Shown: positions 10,836 to 22,844 of the stretch, in pieces
Layout of the letters: the number at the start of each line of letters is the position of its first letter
Position numbering within the stretch: position 1 is the first letter of the stretch
NCBI GenBank assembly: GCA_029216955.1
Contig: JANAVB010004170.1
Location: 47,490-111,489 of the forward strand
Source: Iris pallida
Lineage: Eukaryota; Streptophyta; Magnoliopsida; Asparagales; Iridaceae
Direction of reading: 5' to 3'
DNA: 64,000 nt
Notes under the pieces: model-generated
What the model was told of the DNA's origin: nothing
Database searches by the model: none
Seen by the model: the letters and a program-made list of their open reading frames with translations, nothing else
Position numbers and translations under genes: made by a program

Positions 10836-11899
10836 TTTAGGACCATTGAGCACCTCTAGAGGGGGTGAATAGAGTGTGTGCGTGTACAACAGAAAATAAT
10901 ACCAATTAAAAATAATGCAAAACTATATACTATGGCAGATAAATGACAGTAAATAAATTGTGTAAAGTAAGAGTCAAGAAGATCAAACTCAGTGGCACAA
11001 CGATGTATATATACTGGTTTTTCTCTGAGAGGACTAGCTAGTCTCGAGTACTCTTGCTCGATGTTAATCCACAATGGCACAAGCTAATTGAGAGCTTGTA
11101 ATCTCTTACAATACTGCGTTTGGTGATGAGCGCACGACCGACTCCAGAGGTTAATTCTAAAAACTGGAATATTTTCTAAATGCAGCCTCCGATACAAGTA
11201 CCAAAATACTAGATTGAACAAAACTGCACTGACTTTGGCTAAGTGCAATAGGTTTGATTTGAAAGCTTTAGCTCGTAGAAAATACTTAAAAAGATAGAGA
11301 AGAGAAATTGAATGAGTGATTTGGAAATGGGAAAGTTCTTCTCTGTTTATAGTGTTTTTGCAGACCGAATTTGGGCAGAGTTCGGGAGTTCGGATGCAGA
11401 AATCTCGCATTCGTACGTTGGATACAAATTTAGGAATTTTAAAACAAATATACAACTGACCTCGACCGAAGTTAGCTAAAAACGGGACGAGTTCTGTCCG
11501 AGTTTTGTTATAGGTCAGACTTGTATAGTATGGGCCAAATTTGCACAGGTTTTTGGGCTTTTTGGATAGTGGACATGAAATATGGATAGGTAGGATTTTA
11601 ATGATTATGGACTGATAAAACCTAAGCCGGTACCAATCTTGATCAATCTTACATATTTCCTAGACTCAATAAAACTAAAATACAGAAAAAATATATGAAA
11701 AAGCTTGATCTTAATCCTAGTGCATTTGGTTCTTGATGACGATGCGATGTTTGTACCTTGCAGTAGTAAGACGCGGATTTAGATACAGATTCTTCTAACT
11801 TGAAATCTGTAATCTCATAGCAGTATGTATATTTACGTATCAACCAAAGTTGACGTTGATTATCAAAATCAGGTGTGATCATTAATCAGTGGGCCGACA
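10836..11899 (-). repeat. 3' LTR of element E
   Basis: Read on the minus strand it starts TGTCGGCCCACTGATTAATG at 11899 and ends near 10836, where the outer bases appear mutated (TTTAGGACC in place of TGTAGGA). It contains a TATA-like CACTATAAAC (minus, about 11345-11353) and degenerate GAACTCGG/CCGAGTTC motifs at about 11465-11515. It is homologous to 21119-22227 and 40702-41270. Confidence 0.75.
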
Positions 11900-12369
11900 A
11901 TCTTCCCTATTTTAATAATTGAAAAACTTTGAGTCTATACAAAATATAATAATAATATATGTAACTTTGAAAATTTATGCCTGACTTGTTCTGAATCGAG
12001 AAAATTTTGGTTTGGTATATGCTCTTTCTTTCCCTTTTTCGTATACTCAAAATACGATTCCCCCATAATTTATGAATCCACAACAACAACAAAGAAGAAG
12101 AAATATACCAACAAATAATAGGAACTAACAAGTCAACATCTCAAGTGAATGACCTCAGCAGTAGCAGTAACAAAACATGAATAATAGATGAAACCAACTA
12201 ATATAGCAACTACAACTGAAATAAAAGCAACTACAACAGAAACGGAATAAGTCCAAAGTGCATCGACATAAGATAGTGCTACAAAATAAAATATTACAAA
12301 ATATAGAGAAAGTACCACTAAAAGATCATCATCTACCAAAACAAGTCCACAAATGCTAGTCCAAAAGAC
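11900..12369 (-). other. PPT and 3' non-coding region of element E
   Basis: The minus-strand purine tract AAATAGGGAAGA (11901-11913) directly precedes the LTR start and is identical to the PPT of element C at 40688-40700. Between it and the extra ORF the DNA is AT-rich and shows no coding signal. Confidence 0.65.
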
Positions 12370-13244
12370 TGTAATCAAGCATCAGCACTGTTTTGGACCG
12401 GGTCATCAGCAGGAGGCTGAGGATCAAAGTAGGCTGTCGTCGGATCGAAGAAGCCGAACGTCGGATGATCCTCGAGTCTCGGTCCATCAAAAGCAGGATG
12501 ACAAAGATAGGAGTTGGAGCAGTGGGATGATGTGACAACGTCCACTGGATGTCAGCCACTAAATTTCTCAAGACCTGGGCCTGAAAAATATAATCTAAAA
12601 TGTATATATACATAACAGATAGCTCTAAAAACGTGATCTCATCAGTGGATCCCGTCATAGGCAGCAAAGATGAATAGATCATACAATGGAGTTCATAGAA
12701 GTGTTGATTAAGGTGACGTGTATACAACTTTATCCGGGGAACCGAACTCGGATGACACAATGCTGCCTTGAAAGATTCAAGACATGTCAGCAGGGAATTA
12801 AACTTTGTTAATATCGACTAGAGCATCACCATTATCAGGCATAAAGAAATATTCATTCAAGTCTGCAGCACTAAATTCAAATTCCTTGCGTTGACACGGG
12901 ATGAATATTGTCGTCTGCTTCTTACATTTTGTAATAAAATATGTGGACATCGTTGCCTTAGATAGAATGGAAAGTCTCTAAAATTCTCGGATTCCTAGGT
13001 TTTCAAAAGTAGTGGCATACTCTGAAAGGACAGTAAAATTAATAGTCCTTCCCGGACAAATTTTTCGATACCTAAAATGGGTAAACTAAGAGGGCGATCT
13101 CTCGGAAGAGAAAAATAGGGACGAATTAAAGTCCTCATCGTCATCGGGATGAGCAGGACTGAACATATTAATCGGTTTATACTCCAAAGTGAAAGATGAA
13201 GTCGTATCCCTAGTTTTCTTTCTTTTGAGAATTCTAGAAGCCAT
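12370..13244 (-). pseudogene. Extra ORF after pol (element E), broken
   Basis: The chosen start is the ATG at 13244 (minus): MASRILKRKKTRDTTSSF, which lines up with the start of the extra ORF in element C (39034). Further along, RHLNQHFYELHCMIYSSLLP and STDEITFLELSVMY match C strongly, as does VLRNLVADIQWTLSHHPT near the end. The middle is shortened and frames change. The domain resembles the 'putative plant transposon protein' family (Pfam PF20167, from memory). Its function is unknown; Sireviruses often carry an additional ORF at this place. No signal peptide or membrane segment supports an envelope role. Confidence 0.7.
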
Positions 13245-13424
13245 TGAGAAATTGACAAAGAAAAGATAGAGATATACCTCAGTGGAGAATAGAAAGTAGT
13301 AGAGAACATATTCCTAGTGCTTTTAGATCCAATAAATAAGGATTTGGAAGCTTGGATAGGGGTTTACCAAAAGCTAGGGTTAGAGTTTTAGGGTTTGAAG
13401 GATGCTGTGCTTGAGGAGGAAGAA

Positions 13425-13500
13425 GGATAAATAGGGAAAAGGGGGCTAATGTTCGCTGCTGTTATAGAAAACCCTGACACCGAGTTCGGCCCGAACTCGG
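13425..13500 (-). promoter_or_regulatory. Putative internal promoter upstream of the extra ORF (element E)
   Basis: A perfect 21-bp palindrome, CCGAGTTCGG-C-CCGAACTCGG, lies at 13480-13500. A TATA-like CTATTTATCC (minus) is about 46 bp downstream at 13425-13434, then AAACCCTAAAACTC-type telo-box wording, and the ATG follows 236 bp after the palindrome. Element C has the same layout at 38778-39034. The same GAACTCGG/CCGAGTTC arms occur upstream of the TATA box in the LTRs. Confidence 0.5.
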
Positions 13501-13790
13501 TCTGAGTTCTGTCTGAGTTTGACTACTCTAATTTTAGGTCATTTATGTGTAATAAATGATAAAAATACCTCAATAACTCTTAACTCTTTAATTTAATTAA
13601 CATTCATCACTTTGGGTTAGCTTTAGGGGCTGGATCCCAGCTAGCGGTAGTCCGAAGACTAGTACACCGTGTCGCTTTAGGCTATTTACACCTATATGAC
13701 AGAAGGATCCTTTCAACTTTTACCCAAAATAATTTCAATTAATAAATCGCTGAATATCAAGTTTTAAGTATTTTTATTAATCAAAACATA

Positions 13791-14773
13791 TTATGTCTCT
13801 GAAAATTCAAGTATGCCTAACTCTCGACGTAAATAATTGAAACGATCTTGAGCTAGTAGTTTTATGAAAATATCAGGTAGTTGATGATCTATGTCAGTAA
13901 ATTCTAAGCAGATATATTCGTGTTGTTGGTAATCATGTAAAAAGTGATGACGTATTTCTATGTGTTTAGTGCGTGAATGACATATTGGATTCTTCGTCAA
14001 GTTAATAGTGCTAGTGTTGTCATAATAAATAAAAGTCTTTGTGTAGTACAGATTATAGTCTTTTAGGGTTCGCTTCATCCATAAAATTCGAGCACAACAA
14101 CGTCCTGCGGTGATGTACTCAGCCTCAGTTTTTGATAGCACTGTAGAGTTTTGATTCTTGCTAAAACAAGATACTAAAGCTTTTCCTAAGAAATAACACG
14201 TACAGCTGGTACTTTTACATCTACTTTTCATCGAGCAAAATTAGCATCAGAGTAACCGATTAGGTCAAAAGATGTGGTTTTAGGATACCATAAGCCGACT
14301 ATAGAAGTTTATTAGCTTAATGGTGCATATTTGTGATTCCTTAGGATTAGCTTCATATCGTATACAGATGCAAACGATAAAATTATATCAGGGTGACTAG
14401 CAGTTAAGTAAAGTAAATTACCAATCATACCTCGATACTTACGTTGATCGACTGGTTTGCCACTTTCATTAGTATCAAGTCTGGTTGATGTTGTCATTGG
14501 CGTGCAGATAGGTTTTACATTGTCAAAGTCATACTTCTTCAGTAAATCTTTCGTGTACTTGGCTTGACTGATTAAGGTTCCTTCGAGTGTTGTTTGATCT
14601 GGAGTCCTTTGAAGTAGTTGAGCTCTTCCATCAGACTCATTTAAAACTCACTTTGTATACACTTAGCAAAAACTTGATAAAGTTTTTCGTTAGTAGAACC
14701 AAAAAATATCATCTACATAAATTTGCATAAGTAAAATACTGTCAACTGAAGATTTAATAAACAATATTGTATC
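13791..14773 (-). pseudogene. RT C-terminal half and RNase H (element E)
   Basis: On the minus strand the RT catalytic box YVDD is intact at 14708-14719. It is followed by KPVDQRKYRGMIGNLLYLTA and, in RNase H (13791-14231), LSKTEAEYITAGRCCARILW, YYDNTSTINLTKNPICHSRT and LPDIFIKLLAQDRFNYLRRE. These are Sirevirus-type copia motifs. Frames break near 14300 and 14640. The RT N-terminal half would lie to the right but is lost: element D starts at 14774 inside this gene. Confidence 0.85.
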
Positions 14774-15539
14774 TGTAGCTCCCCTTCCCGAAAATTTGGA
14801 AATATTTTTTATTTTTATTTATTTGATTTAAATAAGATTTTTAGTTTTTTTGTAAATAATTAATTAGTTAATTATTACGGAGATGATTTTAATCATGATT
14901 AAATTTGAGTACAAGGTGACTAAGAATCATGGCACGGATAGTGCAGTAGCGTGCTTTGACTAGTGTTTAGCCATGGTAAGGAGTGCCAAGCCATCGCTGT
15001 GTCATAACTAGGAAAACCAGGCCAAGTTATAGCATGACCATTAGAAATAGTTTAATTAATTATTCTTAGATTTATTGACTTTGCAGAAACCAGTTATACC
15101 ATTTTAGCCCAGACAGGATCCGAACTGAGCCCAAGCCCATGTAGGCATGTAGTGAGACCCAATACGACCCTGTAGACATTTTATATGTATACAATTATTT
15201 CCGAAATTATTCTAGGTATTGATGTGCATTTTTTTAATTATTTAAATAATTGTACAAGAATTGGTATTTTATTATTAAATATTGTTTCACCATAATTGTA
15301 CATTTTCTAGACCTGGATAAAGGTGAGTAGTATGGATTCACCAAACCACCGATTAAGTATTATTTTAATTATGGTGATTAAATAAATATGCTTATTACTA
15401 TTAGATATTAATATATTGGTTAATTGAATATTTTGTATATATTTTAGGAATTGGCGATTTATATTTATTAAATCAGTTGTTATATAAATATGTATAAAGA
15501 TATATGTGTGTGAATATAGATATTATTTGGTGAATATAA

Positions 15540-15574
15540 ATATGTATATGTATATAAATATATATATATAATAT

Positions 15575-15637
<63 letters not shown>

Positions 15638-15756
15638 CACACTTATAACAAATAATATCAATATATGCCCTATAAAAAAATATATATATATTATATATAT
15701 ATATATATATTATATATATATATTATATATATATATATATATATAATGTATGTATA

Positions 15757-15809
<53 letters not shown>

Positions 15810-15899
15810 ACGTGTATTTAAATATGTATTATATATATGTATATGTGCGTATATATGTATGTATACATAGACATACGTATTTAGGTGTATATATATTAT

Positions 15900-15930
<31 letters not shown>

Positions 15931-16000
15931 TATATATATATAATATATATATGTAGTATGTATATATTTAGTATATATAAATATATATGTATTAGTATAT
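15540..16000. repeat. (AT)n microsatellite in the D LTR
   Basis: Long runs of alternating TA with short interruptions. The matching part of the other D LTR (about 19860-20480) is also TA-rich but differs in length and interruptions. Long Tyr/Ile frames across both are artefacts of the repeat. Confidence 0.95.
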
Positions 16001-17609
16001 AAGTAATGAATGAAAATAGAAAAAGGAAAAAAAAGAAATAAAGCCCAGCCTAACAAGGCCCAGACTACACTTTTCTTCCCAGCTCTGAACCCTAGCCCCC
16101 TATACATAACCGCGTTCGTATATACATATAGATGTTAACAGGGGATCGAGGTCGACGGAAAACAAGCCGAAACCCTACCCCGTCTGAGCCGCCACCCATC
16201 CCACGACCTCGCGGCCAACCCCGACCTCCAGGCGGCCACTCGCCGCTGGGGACACCTCCAGGCGCGGCCGAGGTTGCCAAAAAAGCCGCGCGCGCGTGCA
16301 AGCGCTGTTCAGAGCATAGAATGCCAGCGAGGTAACCCACTTCCTTCTCTGTTATCTTCTAGCATACTCGATCGTTTTTGGTCCCGTAAATTCCTACGGA
16401 TAGATGAAATGACCCTCTTAATCCCCATTAATTGGTTTGATCGAAATCGATCTAGATTTCGAGTTATATCAACTTGAAAATTGACGAAAAGCTTGTTTAA
16501 CAGGACAGTTTCGAATGTTGACACCCCTATTTTCGTAGACAGATTGTGATCGAGACAGTAGGTATTTTCCAGAACAAATTGAGCTAGGTTAAGAAAAACC
16601 TATAGGGCTTCCAAACCCTGTTTGTAGATCCTAATTTCCTCAACTGTGCCCTAAGAAAATAGAGTTTGAAATCGAGAAAAAAACCAGTTTTTAAATATTA
16701 AAAATTTACGAAATCACTCCGATACCACGTGCGTCCCGCCAAACTGGGCGACGTGGTCGCGAACCGAAAGCATCGAAAGGTGCGTAACGGCTTCGTGGTC
16801 GTGTGTGCTTTGACGGAATTCAAATTGGTCACGTGTACGCGACGAATTTGCGTATCCGTCGAAATTCACCGTATCGTGCACTTTACAAATTCTCCAATTA
16901 CTTTGTGCATGCTCGTCAGATCAAGAGGAAACTTGTGCCAACAGGACCGTATCGTTTTTCTGGTCCTGCATGCCAAGTTTGGTCCAATTCTGAGATAGTT
17001 GAATCGTACGTCGTTTTGCGGGCCCACGGTCCCACTCAACTGGCAATTTTGTGCACGGTCCGCCGAAATCCAACTCTGGACATACGGTTGGATCCGTATC
17101 GGAAAATCGGATCCGTAGACATATAGTTTGATGACTTTAGAGACCGTTGACTCTGGCACGCTTTTCGGTACAAGCGGGTTCAACGGCGGACATCGTTTTG
17201 CCTAAAATTACCGTTTTGCCCTGTGTCCAGAATTGGACTTAAGGACAGGCAATCCTAGCTAATTTGACTATTCTGAGAATGTTGGTAACGTTTATTCAGC
17301 TTTCGGAGACAGTTGTGATGACTTGGACTTTTTGACTTGTTGATTGGCGATACATTGTTGGTTCTCCGTGCAACCTCCAGGCAAGTATACCTTGCCGAAC
17401 ATATACAGTATTTATAGGGTTTCTCCCCTTTATTGTATTCTTTTTCATATTGTCACATGATTATATATTATGATTGATTCGTCCTTGATTGCTTTACTTG
17501 TTCTAGATTACGTGCACATATAAGATGTTGACATTGCTAGAATATTGGTCCTTTGTGTTACCCTTTTCCGTGATTGAGTTGTTAGTTTCTATATCTGTCC
17601 TTGACCATT

Positions 17610-17970
17610 CTCGACTGGGAGTATCTTACATTGTACTACAGTAGACATACTATATCTTGGGAGTATCTTACATTGTACTACGATCTATAGCTGATTCTTT
17701 ATCTTGATTGACTTGACTTGAGACATGCCATGGATTGGAGTATCTTACATTGTACTATGACCTATATATTGATTGATTGATTGACTTGACTTGCGACACT
17801 ATAAATTGGGTATCTTGCATTGTACTACCATTTATAGGAGTCTACTTGACTTTGTATCCTTAGGAGAGGAGATCGATACTAGATTGGCTAATCTTGACTG
17901 GGATTATCTTGCATTGTATTATAGTCAAAATCTACTATAGATTGGGAGTATCTTGCATGTACTACAAGCT
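17610..17970 (+). repeat. Six-copy GGAGTATCTTACATTGTACTA repeat
   Basis: A unit based on GGGAGTATCTTACATTGTAC, followed by TA and a CTATAG-like tail, occurs at about 17618, 17659, 17733, 17806, 17899 and 17943, at irregular 41-93 bp spacing and with slow decay of the copies. It lies in the 3' third of the LTR. No known site is recognised. Confidence 0.75.
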
Positions 17971-18513
17971 ATAGAGGTTAATCGATTGATTGGTAGCCAA
18001 GTCTAGTATTACATTTCCTCACGACTCGTCGTCCTTAGATGTACTTCTTACAGTGTTCTTATCCTCCACACCTGTTATTTACTGTCATATTAGTAGGCAT
18101 GTTTTATGTATCTTGCTAGTCCTCTGAGGACCTGATGATCTTTTCAGGTAGCTGATTGCACGGAGTTAGTTAGCTGAGCATGTGGTAGTTGACTTCATCT
18201 GCTGATTCAGGTATTTTGTTAGTGATATTGATTTACTATCTTCTCGTGCTTTCATGATATTCTGCTTATCAGCTTAGCTTTATAGACTCATATTATTCTT
18301 AGAGTCTAATCGAACAATATGCTAATGGGCTGCAGACCATGACCCATAATTGTTCATTCTTGTTCATTTGATTCTAGTGGATTGAGATATAGTTTAGATT
18401 AGACATGATACCATGACTGACAGCTTATACGTACTCAAGTCGGGCTAGAGTCTGCTCGATACGTAGCTGGCTTGCTCACGCTCGCGTCCGAAAAGTGGGT
18501 ACGGGTCGTGACA

Positions 18514-19101
18514 AGTTTTTTTTGGTGGCCCATGCAGGTCAGAGCATATCGTATCGGTTACGTAACTGTACTGGTACGAGCCGCGCAACTGACTGAACCT
18601 TTAGAAATCTCAATCCACTATGCCTTGAAAATTCTCCTAAAAATTTTCCACGTCCTTGAAAAACTCTATATTGCTCTCAATTATACTTCCTTGCTTCTTG
18701 TGCCATTGATTCTCGTCCCTTCCTATTTCGAGGTGACGAATGATCGTGATGTCTAGGATTCATTAGAAATCCTTAAAATATATTATAATATTGCTTGACT
18801 ATTGGTGTTTGGTTGTTTATAGATATGAGGATTATAGTTACCATATGCCTAGATATCTGTTGGTAGAATTGTTAGCAACTAGTTAGAAGATTATATGATT
18901 TTAATGACCTGTGTTTCAAGGGAGTAGTGTGACCAAAGGTGGGTAGAAGTCCTCGAGATTTCGTAAATACCAATGACTAAAGAAGGTCATGGAAATATTT
19001 AAGAAATTAAATTTAAGGAGGTTAAAGTAATAGACTTTGGTTTTAAGGAACAGCTGTGAATTAGAATTTCGAGGACGAATTATTTTTAAGGTAGGTAGAT
19101 T
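18514..19101 (+). other. Internal region of element D: PBS, non-coding DNA, PPT
   Basis: Nine nt after the LTR is the PBS-like block TGGTGGCCCATGCAGGTC (18523-18540). About 540 bp with no recognisable gag or pol follow. The end has AATTTCGAGGACGAATT and the PPT TTTTTAAGGTAGGTAGAT (19083-19101). At 588 bp, and with only a 94-residue anonymous frame (18472-18756), the element depended on proteins from others. Confidence 0.75.
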
Positions 19102-20912
19102 TGTAGCTCCCCTTCCCAAAAATTTGGAAATTTTTTTATTTTTATTTATTTGATTTAAATAAGATTTTTAGAATTTTTGTAATTAATTAATTAGTTAATA
19201 TTACGGTAGATGATTTTAATCATGATTAAATTTGGAGTACAAGGTGACTAAGAATCATGGCACAGATAGTGCAGTAGCGTGCTTTGACTAGTGTTTAGCC
19301 ATGGTAGAGGAGTGCCAAGCCATCGGTGTGTCCTAACTAGGAAAACCAGGCCAAGTTATAGCATGACCATTAGAAATAGTTTAATTAATTATTATTAGAT
19401 TATTGACTTTGCAGAAACCAGTTATACCATTTTAGCCCGGACTGGATCCGAACTGAGCCCAATCCCATGTAGGCATGTAGTGAGACCCAATACGACCCTG
19501 TAGACATTTTATATGTGTACAATTATTTCCTAAATTATTCTAGGTATTGATGTGCATTTTTTAACTATTTAAATAATTGTACAAGAATTGGTATTTTTAT
19601 TAAATATTGTTTCACCACAATTGTACAATTTTCTGGACCTGGATAAAGGTGAGTAGTATGGATTCACCAAACCACCGGTTAAGTATTATTTTAATTGTGG
19701 TGATTAAATAAATATGCTTATTACTATTGATATTAATATATGGTTAATTGAATATTTGTATATATATTTTAGGAATTGGCGATTTATATTTATTAAATCA
19801 GTTGTTATATAAATGATATGTATAGATATATGTGTGTGAATATAGATATTATTTGGTGAATATATAATGTATATGTATAGTATATAAATATATATATATG
19901 GGCATATCTAGATAGATATTATTTGTTATAATGTGTGATATATTAGATATATGTATATATATATATAGGTATTTCTATATATGTTATACGTTATAATATA
20001 TTATATATATATATATATCTATATATAGATAATATATATATATCTATATATATAGCTAATATATTAGATATATATATATATTAAAAAAAAAAATATATAT
20101 ATATATATAAATCTATGTATATATTTAATATATATTAGATTATATTATATATTATAATATAATATATATATATAATATATACATAAAAAAAATATTATAT
20201 ATATAGATTATATATATATATATCTCTATATGTCTTATATATATATATATATATATAGTGTATATATATATTATAAAAATATCTCTCTATATATAATATA
20301 TAGATATATTATATATATATATATGTATTATATATATATGTATAGTGCGTATATGTATGTATACATAGACATACGTATTTAGGTGTATATAATATATATA
20401 TAATAATATATTATATATATATATATTATATATATATATATATAATCTATATTCTCTATATATATATATGTATTACTATATAAGTAATGAATGAAAATAG
20501 AAAAGGAAAAAAAAAGAAATAAAGCCCAGCCTAACAAGGCCCAGACTACAGTTTCTTCCCAGCTCTGAACCCGAGCCCCTATACATAACCGCGTTCGTAT
20601 ATACTCTATATGTTAACAGGGGATCGAGGTCGCGGAAGAAACAAGCCGAAACCCTACCCTATCTGAGCCGCCACCCACCACACGACCTCGCGGCCAACCC
20701 CGACCTCCAGGCGGCCACTCGTCGCTGGGGACACCTCTAGGCGCGGCCGAGGTTACCGGAAAGCCGCACCGCGTGCAAGCGCTGTGAACAGAACATTGAA
20801 TGCCAGCGAGTAACCCACTTCCTTCCCTGTTATCTCTAGCCTACTCGATCGTTTCTGGTCCGTAAATTCCTAAGGATAGATGAAATGACCCTCTTCAATC
20901 CCCATTAATTGG
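19102..20912 (+). repeat. 3' LTR of element D, truncated (1811 bp kept)
   Basis: It starts TGTAGCTCCCCTTCCC and follows the 5' LTR up to CCCCATTAATTGG, matching 16438 in the 5' LTR. The remaining half is missing. An AT microsatellite fills about 19860-20480. Confidence 0.85.
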
Positions 20913-21118
20913 AGTTTCTTGTAACCGTCTATAACTATCGACCAAAGATCGAAGTCTAGAGACTTTAGAAAGAAACTCATCCACATTTCCAATAGGTATA
21001 ATTGTTCCATCAAATAGTGGGGGTCTATTTATGGATTGGCCCTTCAACAGCAATTTAACGTCGCCATAGCTATATACTCTCTAGATGTTATATATGTATA
21101 ACCTGCTTTGATACAAAT
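20913..21118 (-). pseudogene. PBS, leader and gag start of element E
   Basis: On the minus strand, directly after the 5' LTR, TTGTATCAAAGCAGG (about 21104-21118) resembles the PBS complementary to initiator tRNA-Met (TGGTATCAGAGC) usual for copia elements. Then come a short leader and gag wording (SINRPPLFDGT) homologous to the start of C gag at 9696. The gag stops abruptly at 20913 at the deletion junction with D. Confidence 0.75.
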
Positions 21119-21154
21119 TGTAGGATAGTTAAGCAGCTCAGGGAGGTAAATAGA

Positions 21155-21198
<44 letters not shown>

Positions 21199-22227
21199 TG
21201 TGTGTATGTGTGTGTGTGTGTGTGTGTTTGTGTGTGTCAACAAAAATATCACCAATTAAAAATTATACATAACTATATACTTTGGCAGATAAATGACAGT
21301 AAATAAATTATGGTAAGTAAGTGTCAAGAAGATCAAACTCAGTGACACGCGATGTATACTGGTTTTCTCTTAGACAACTAGTCCAGTCTCGAGTACTCTT
21401 GCTCGATGTTATCTGCTATGGCACAGCTAATTGAGAGCTTACAGTCTCTTACAACACCGTGCTTGGATGAGCGCATGACCGAGTCCAGAGGGCGATTTTG
21501 AAAACTGAAACATTTTCTGAATACAGCCTCGATACAACTTCAGTACCAAAACTCTAGATTGAACATAACTGTTCTGGCTGTGGCTAGGAGTGGTATAGAT
21601 TGATTTGAAAGCTTTAGCTCGTAGGAAAACACTTAAAGAGATAGAGAAGAGAAGTGAATGAGTGATTTGGAAATGGAAAAGTTCTTCTCTATTTAGTGTT
21701 TTTGTAAACCAAATTCGGGCAAAGTTCGGGCTAATTTCGGATGCGAAATCTCGCGTTCGAACGTTTGGATGCAGTTTGGAGGAATTTCAAAAAATATACA
21801 ACTGACCTCGACCGAACTCGGGCCGAGTTCTGTTCGAGTTCTGTTAGGTCAGAATTGTATAGTATGGGCAAAATTTGCATGGGTTTTTGGGCTTTTGGAT
21901 AGTGGACTTGGAAATATGGATGGTAGGATTTTTATGTTTCTGTACTGATAAACCAAGCCAGTAGCAATCCTGATCAACCTTACATATTTCCTAGACTTAA
22001 TAAAATAAAAGTACAGAAGAAAATATGAAAAAGCTTGATCCTGATCCTAGTGCGTTGGTTTCTGATGACGATGCGATATTTGTACTTTTGTAGTAGTAAG
22101 ATGCAGGTTTAGGATACGATTCTTCTAACTTGAAACCTGTAATTCATAACAGTATGTATATTTTTATATTGACCAAAGTTGATGTTGATTATCAAAATTA
22201 GGTGTGATCATTACCAATGGGCCAACA
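21119..22227 (-). repeat. 5' LTR of element E
   Basis: Minus strand: begins TGTTGGCCCATTGGTAATG (22227) and ends ATCCTACA (21119). It holds a clear 17-bp palindrome, GAACTCGG-G-CCGAGTTC, at 21814-21830, about 117 bp upstream of a TATA-like position near 21690. A (GT)n run (21154-21237) expanded close to the LTR end. Confidence 0.75.
21154..21237. repeat. (GT)n microsatellite
   Basis: Nearly pure GT repeat of about 84 bp with a few interruptions, inside the 5' LTR of E. The other LTR has only a short GTGTGTGCGTGT at this point. Confidence 0.95.
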
Positions 22228-22232
22228 GTAGC

Positions 22233-22790
22233 AATACTGTCTAATCTTGTTGAAGATATCAAAGAGATAATTATTACCGGTAACACAGTGGAGATTGCCA
22301 AGATTAGACTAGACTATCATGAGGCTATCCCACTATAGAAAAGAAAGAAAGAGACTATGTCAAAGTGCAAAAACTATATAACCTAGAGAAGAAGAGACAC
22401 TTAGTCACTGCACAAGACTCACGGATATGACTGCTAAATTCGAAGATTCTTATGTAATCTCTAAAAAGTTGGAGATCAAATTAGGCAAACGGGTCACCCC
22501 TGTTATACAGCCTAAGGTTAGTCCTAATACTATGCATGTACCATAAAGGACTAAACCAAAGAAAGCACATAGGCAACATATTTCTCATAACTATGCTTTC
22601 ACGTACAGGTTTCAAGAAAGACACAAAAGAAGCTTTCAACACAGAAACAAATAACACTACTTCAAAAATCACATACATATACTATGGTAAACACGGGCAC
22701 ATATCACAGTATTATCGAGATATAAAATTAGTTGACACAAATATGCTTACTTGGATTCCTAAAACTAATCAAGATGAACCCTAAAAAAAT
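22233..22790 (+). pseudogene. gag C-terminal part (element C)
   Basis: Gag of C resumes after the E insertion (ILSNLVEDIKEIIITGNTVE). Near 22675-22725 lies a CCHC-type knuckle, YIYYGKHGHISQYYRDIKL, in which three Cys positions now read Tyr. LTWIPKTNQDEP follows. A second knuckle plus coiled coil is usual for Sirevirus Gag. Confidence 0.75.
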
Positions 22791-22844
22791 GGGTACCAAA
22801 GGTTACATCTACTCATTTTGTAGGGGACCTTCAACCCTCTCATG

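Larger units (their letters stand above)
14774..18513 (+). repeat. 5' LTR of element D (3740 bp)
   Basis: It starts TGTAGCTCCCCTTCCC and ends GTACGGGTCGTGACA. It includes a long AT microsatellite (about 15540-16000), a CpG-rich stretch (16130-16340) after TATACATAA, a region sharing wording with the L LTR (about 16980-17200), and a six-copy dispersed repeat (17610-17970). Confidence 0.85.
14774..20912 (+). mobile_element. Element D: non-coding large-LTR (LARD-like) retrotransposon, truncated
   Basis: LTR 14774-18513, internal region 18514-19101, partial LTR 19102-20912. The two LTRs are clearly homologous along their shared length, including the AT microsatellite and the GC-rich stretch. The internal region has a PBS and a PPT but no gag or pol. 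The element inserted in the RT gene of E. The 5-bp left flank is GTATC, but the right flank cannot be checked because the 3' LTR breaks off at 20912 straight into gag-start sequence of E. One deletion thus removed the LTR end plus E's RT N-terminus, integrase, protease and most of gag. Confidence 0.8.
10836..22227 (-). mobile_element. Element E: Sirevirus-like Ty1/copia retrotransposon inserted in C
   Basis: Two copia LTRs in the same (minus) orientation, 10836-11899 and 21119-22227, bracket internal pieces in the right order for a minus-strand element. From the right these are PBS and gag start; after a gap, RT and RNase H; then an extra ORF, a PPT and the 3' LTR. The flanks are GTAGT (10831-10835) and GTAGC (22228-22232), a 5-bp target duplication with one change, and the gag of C continues across it. 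The two LTRs look clearly diverged by eye, so the insertion is old or the ends come from different copies. D and a large deletion removed integrase and most of gag. Confidence 0.7.

Noticed and set aside
12995..13309. 104-codon minus-strand frame as the extra ORF of E
   Set aside because: Overlaps the real start in another frame. The frame beginning at 13244 is the one that matches element C.
16132..16335. 67-codon Pro/Arg-rich frame in the D LTR
   Set aside because: The matching region in the second D LTR (20617-20810) has frameshifts, and the frame follows from GC-rich leader sequence.
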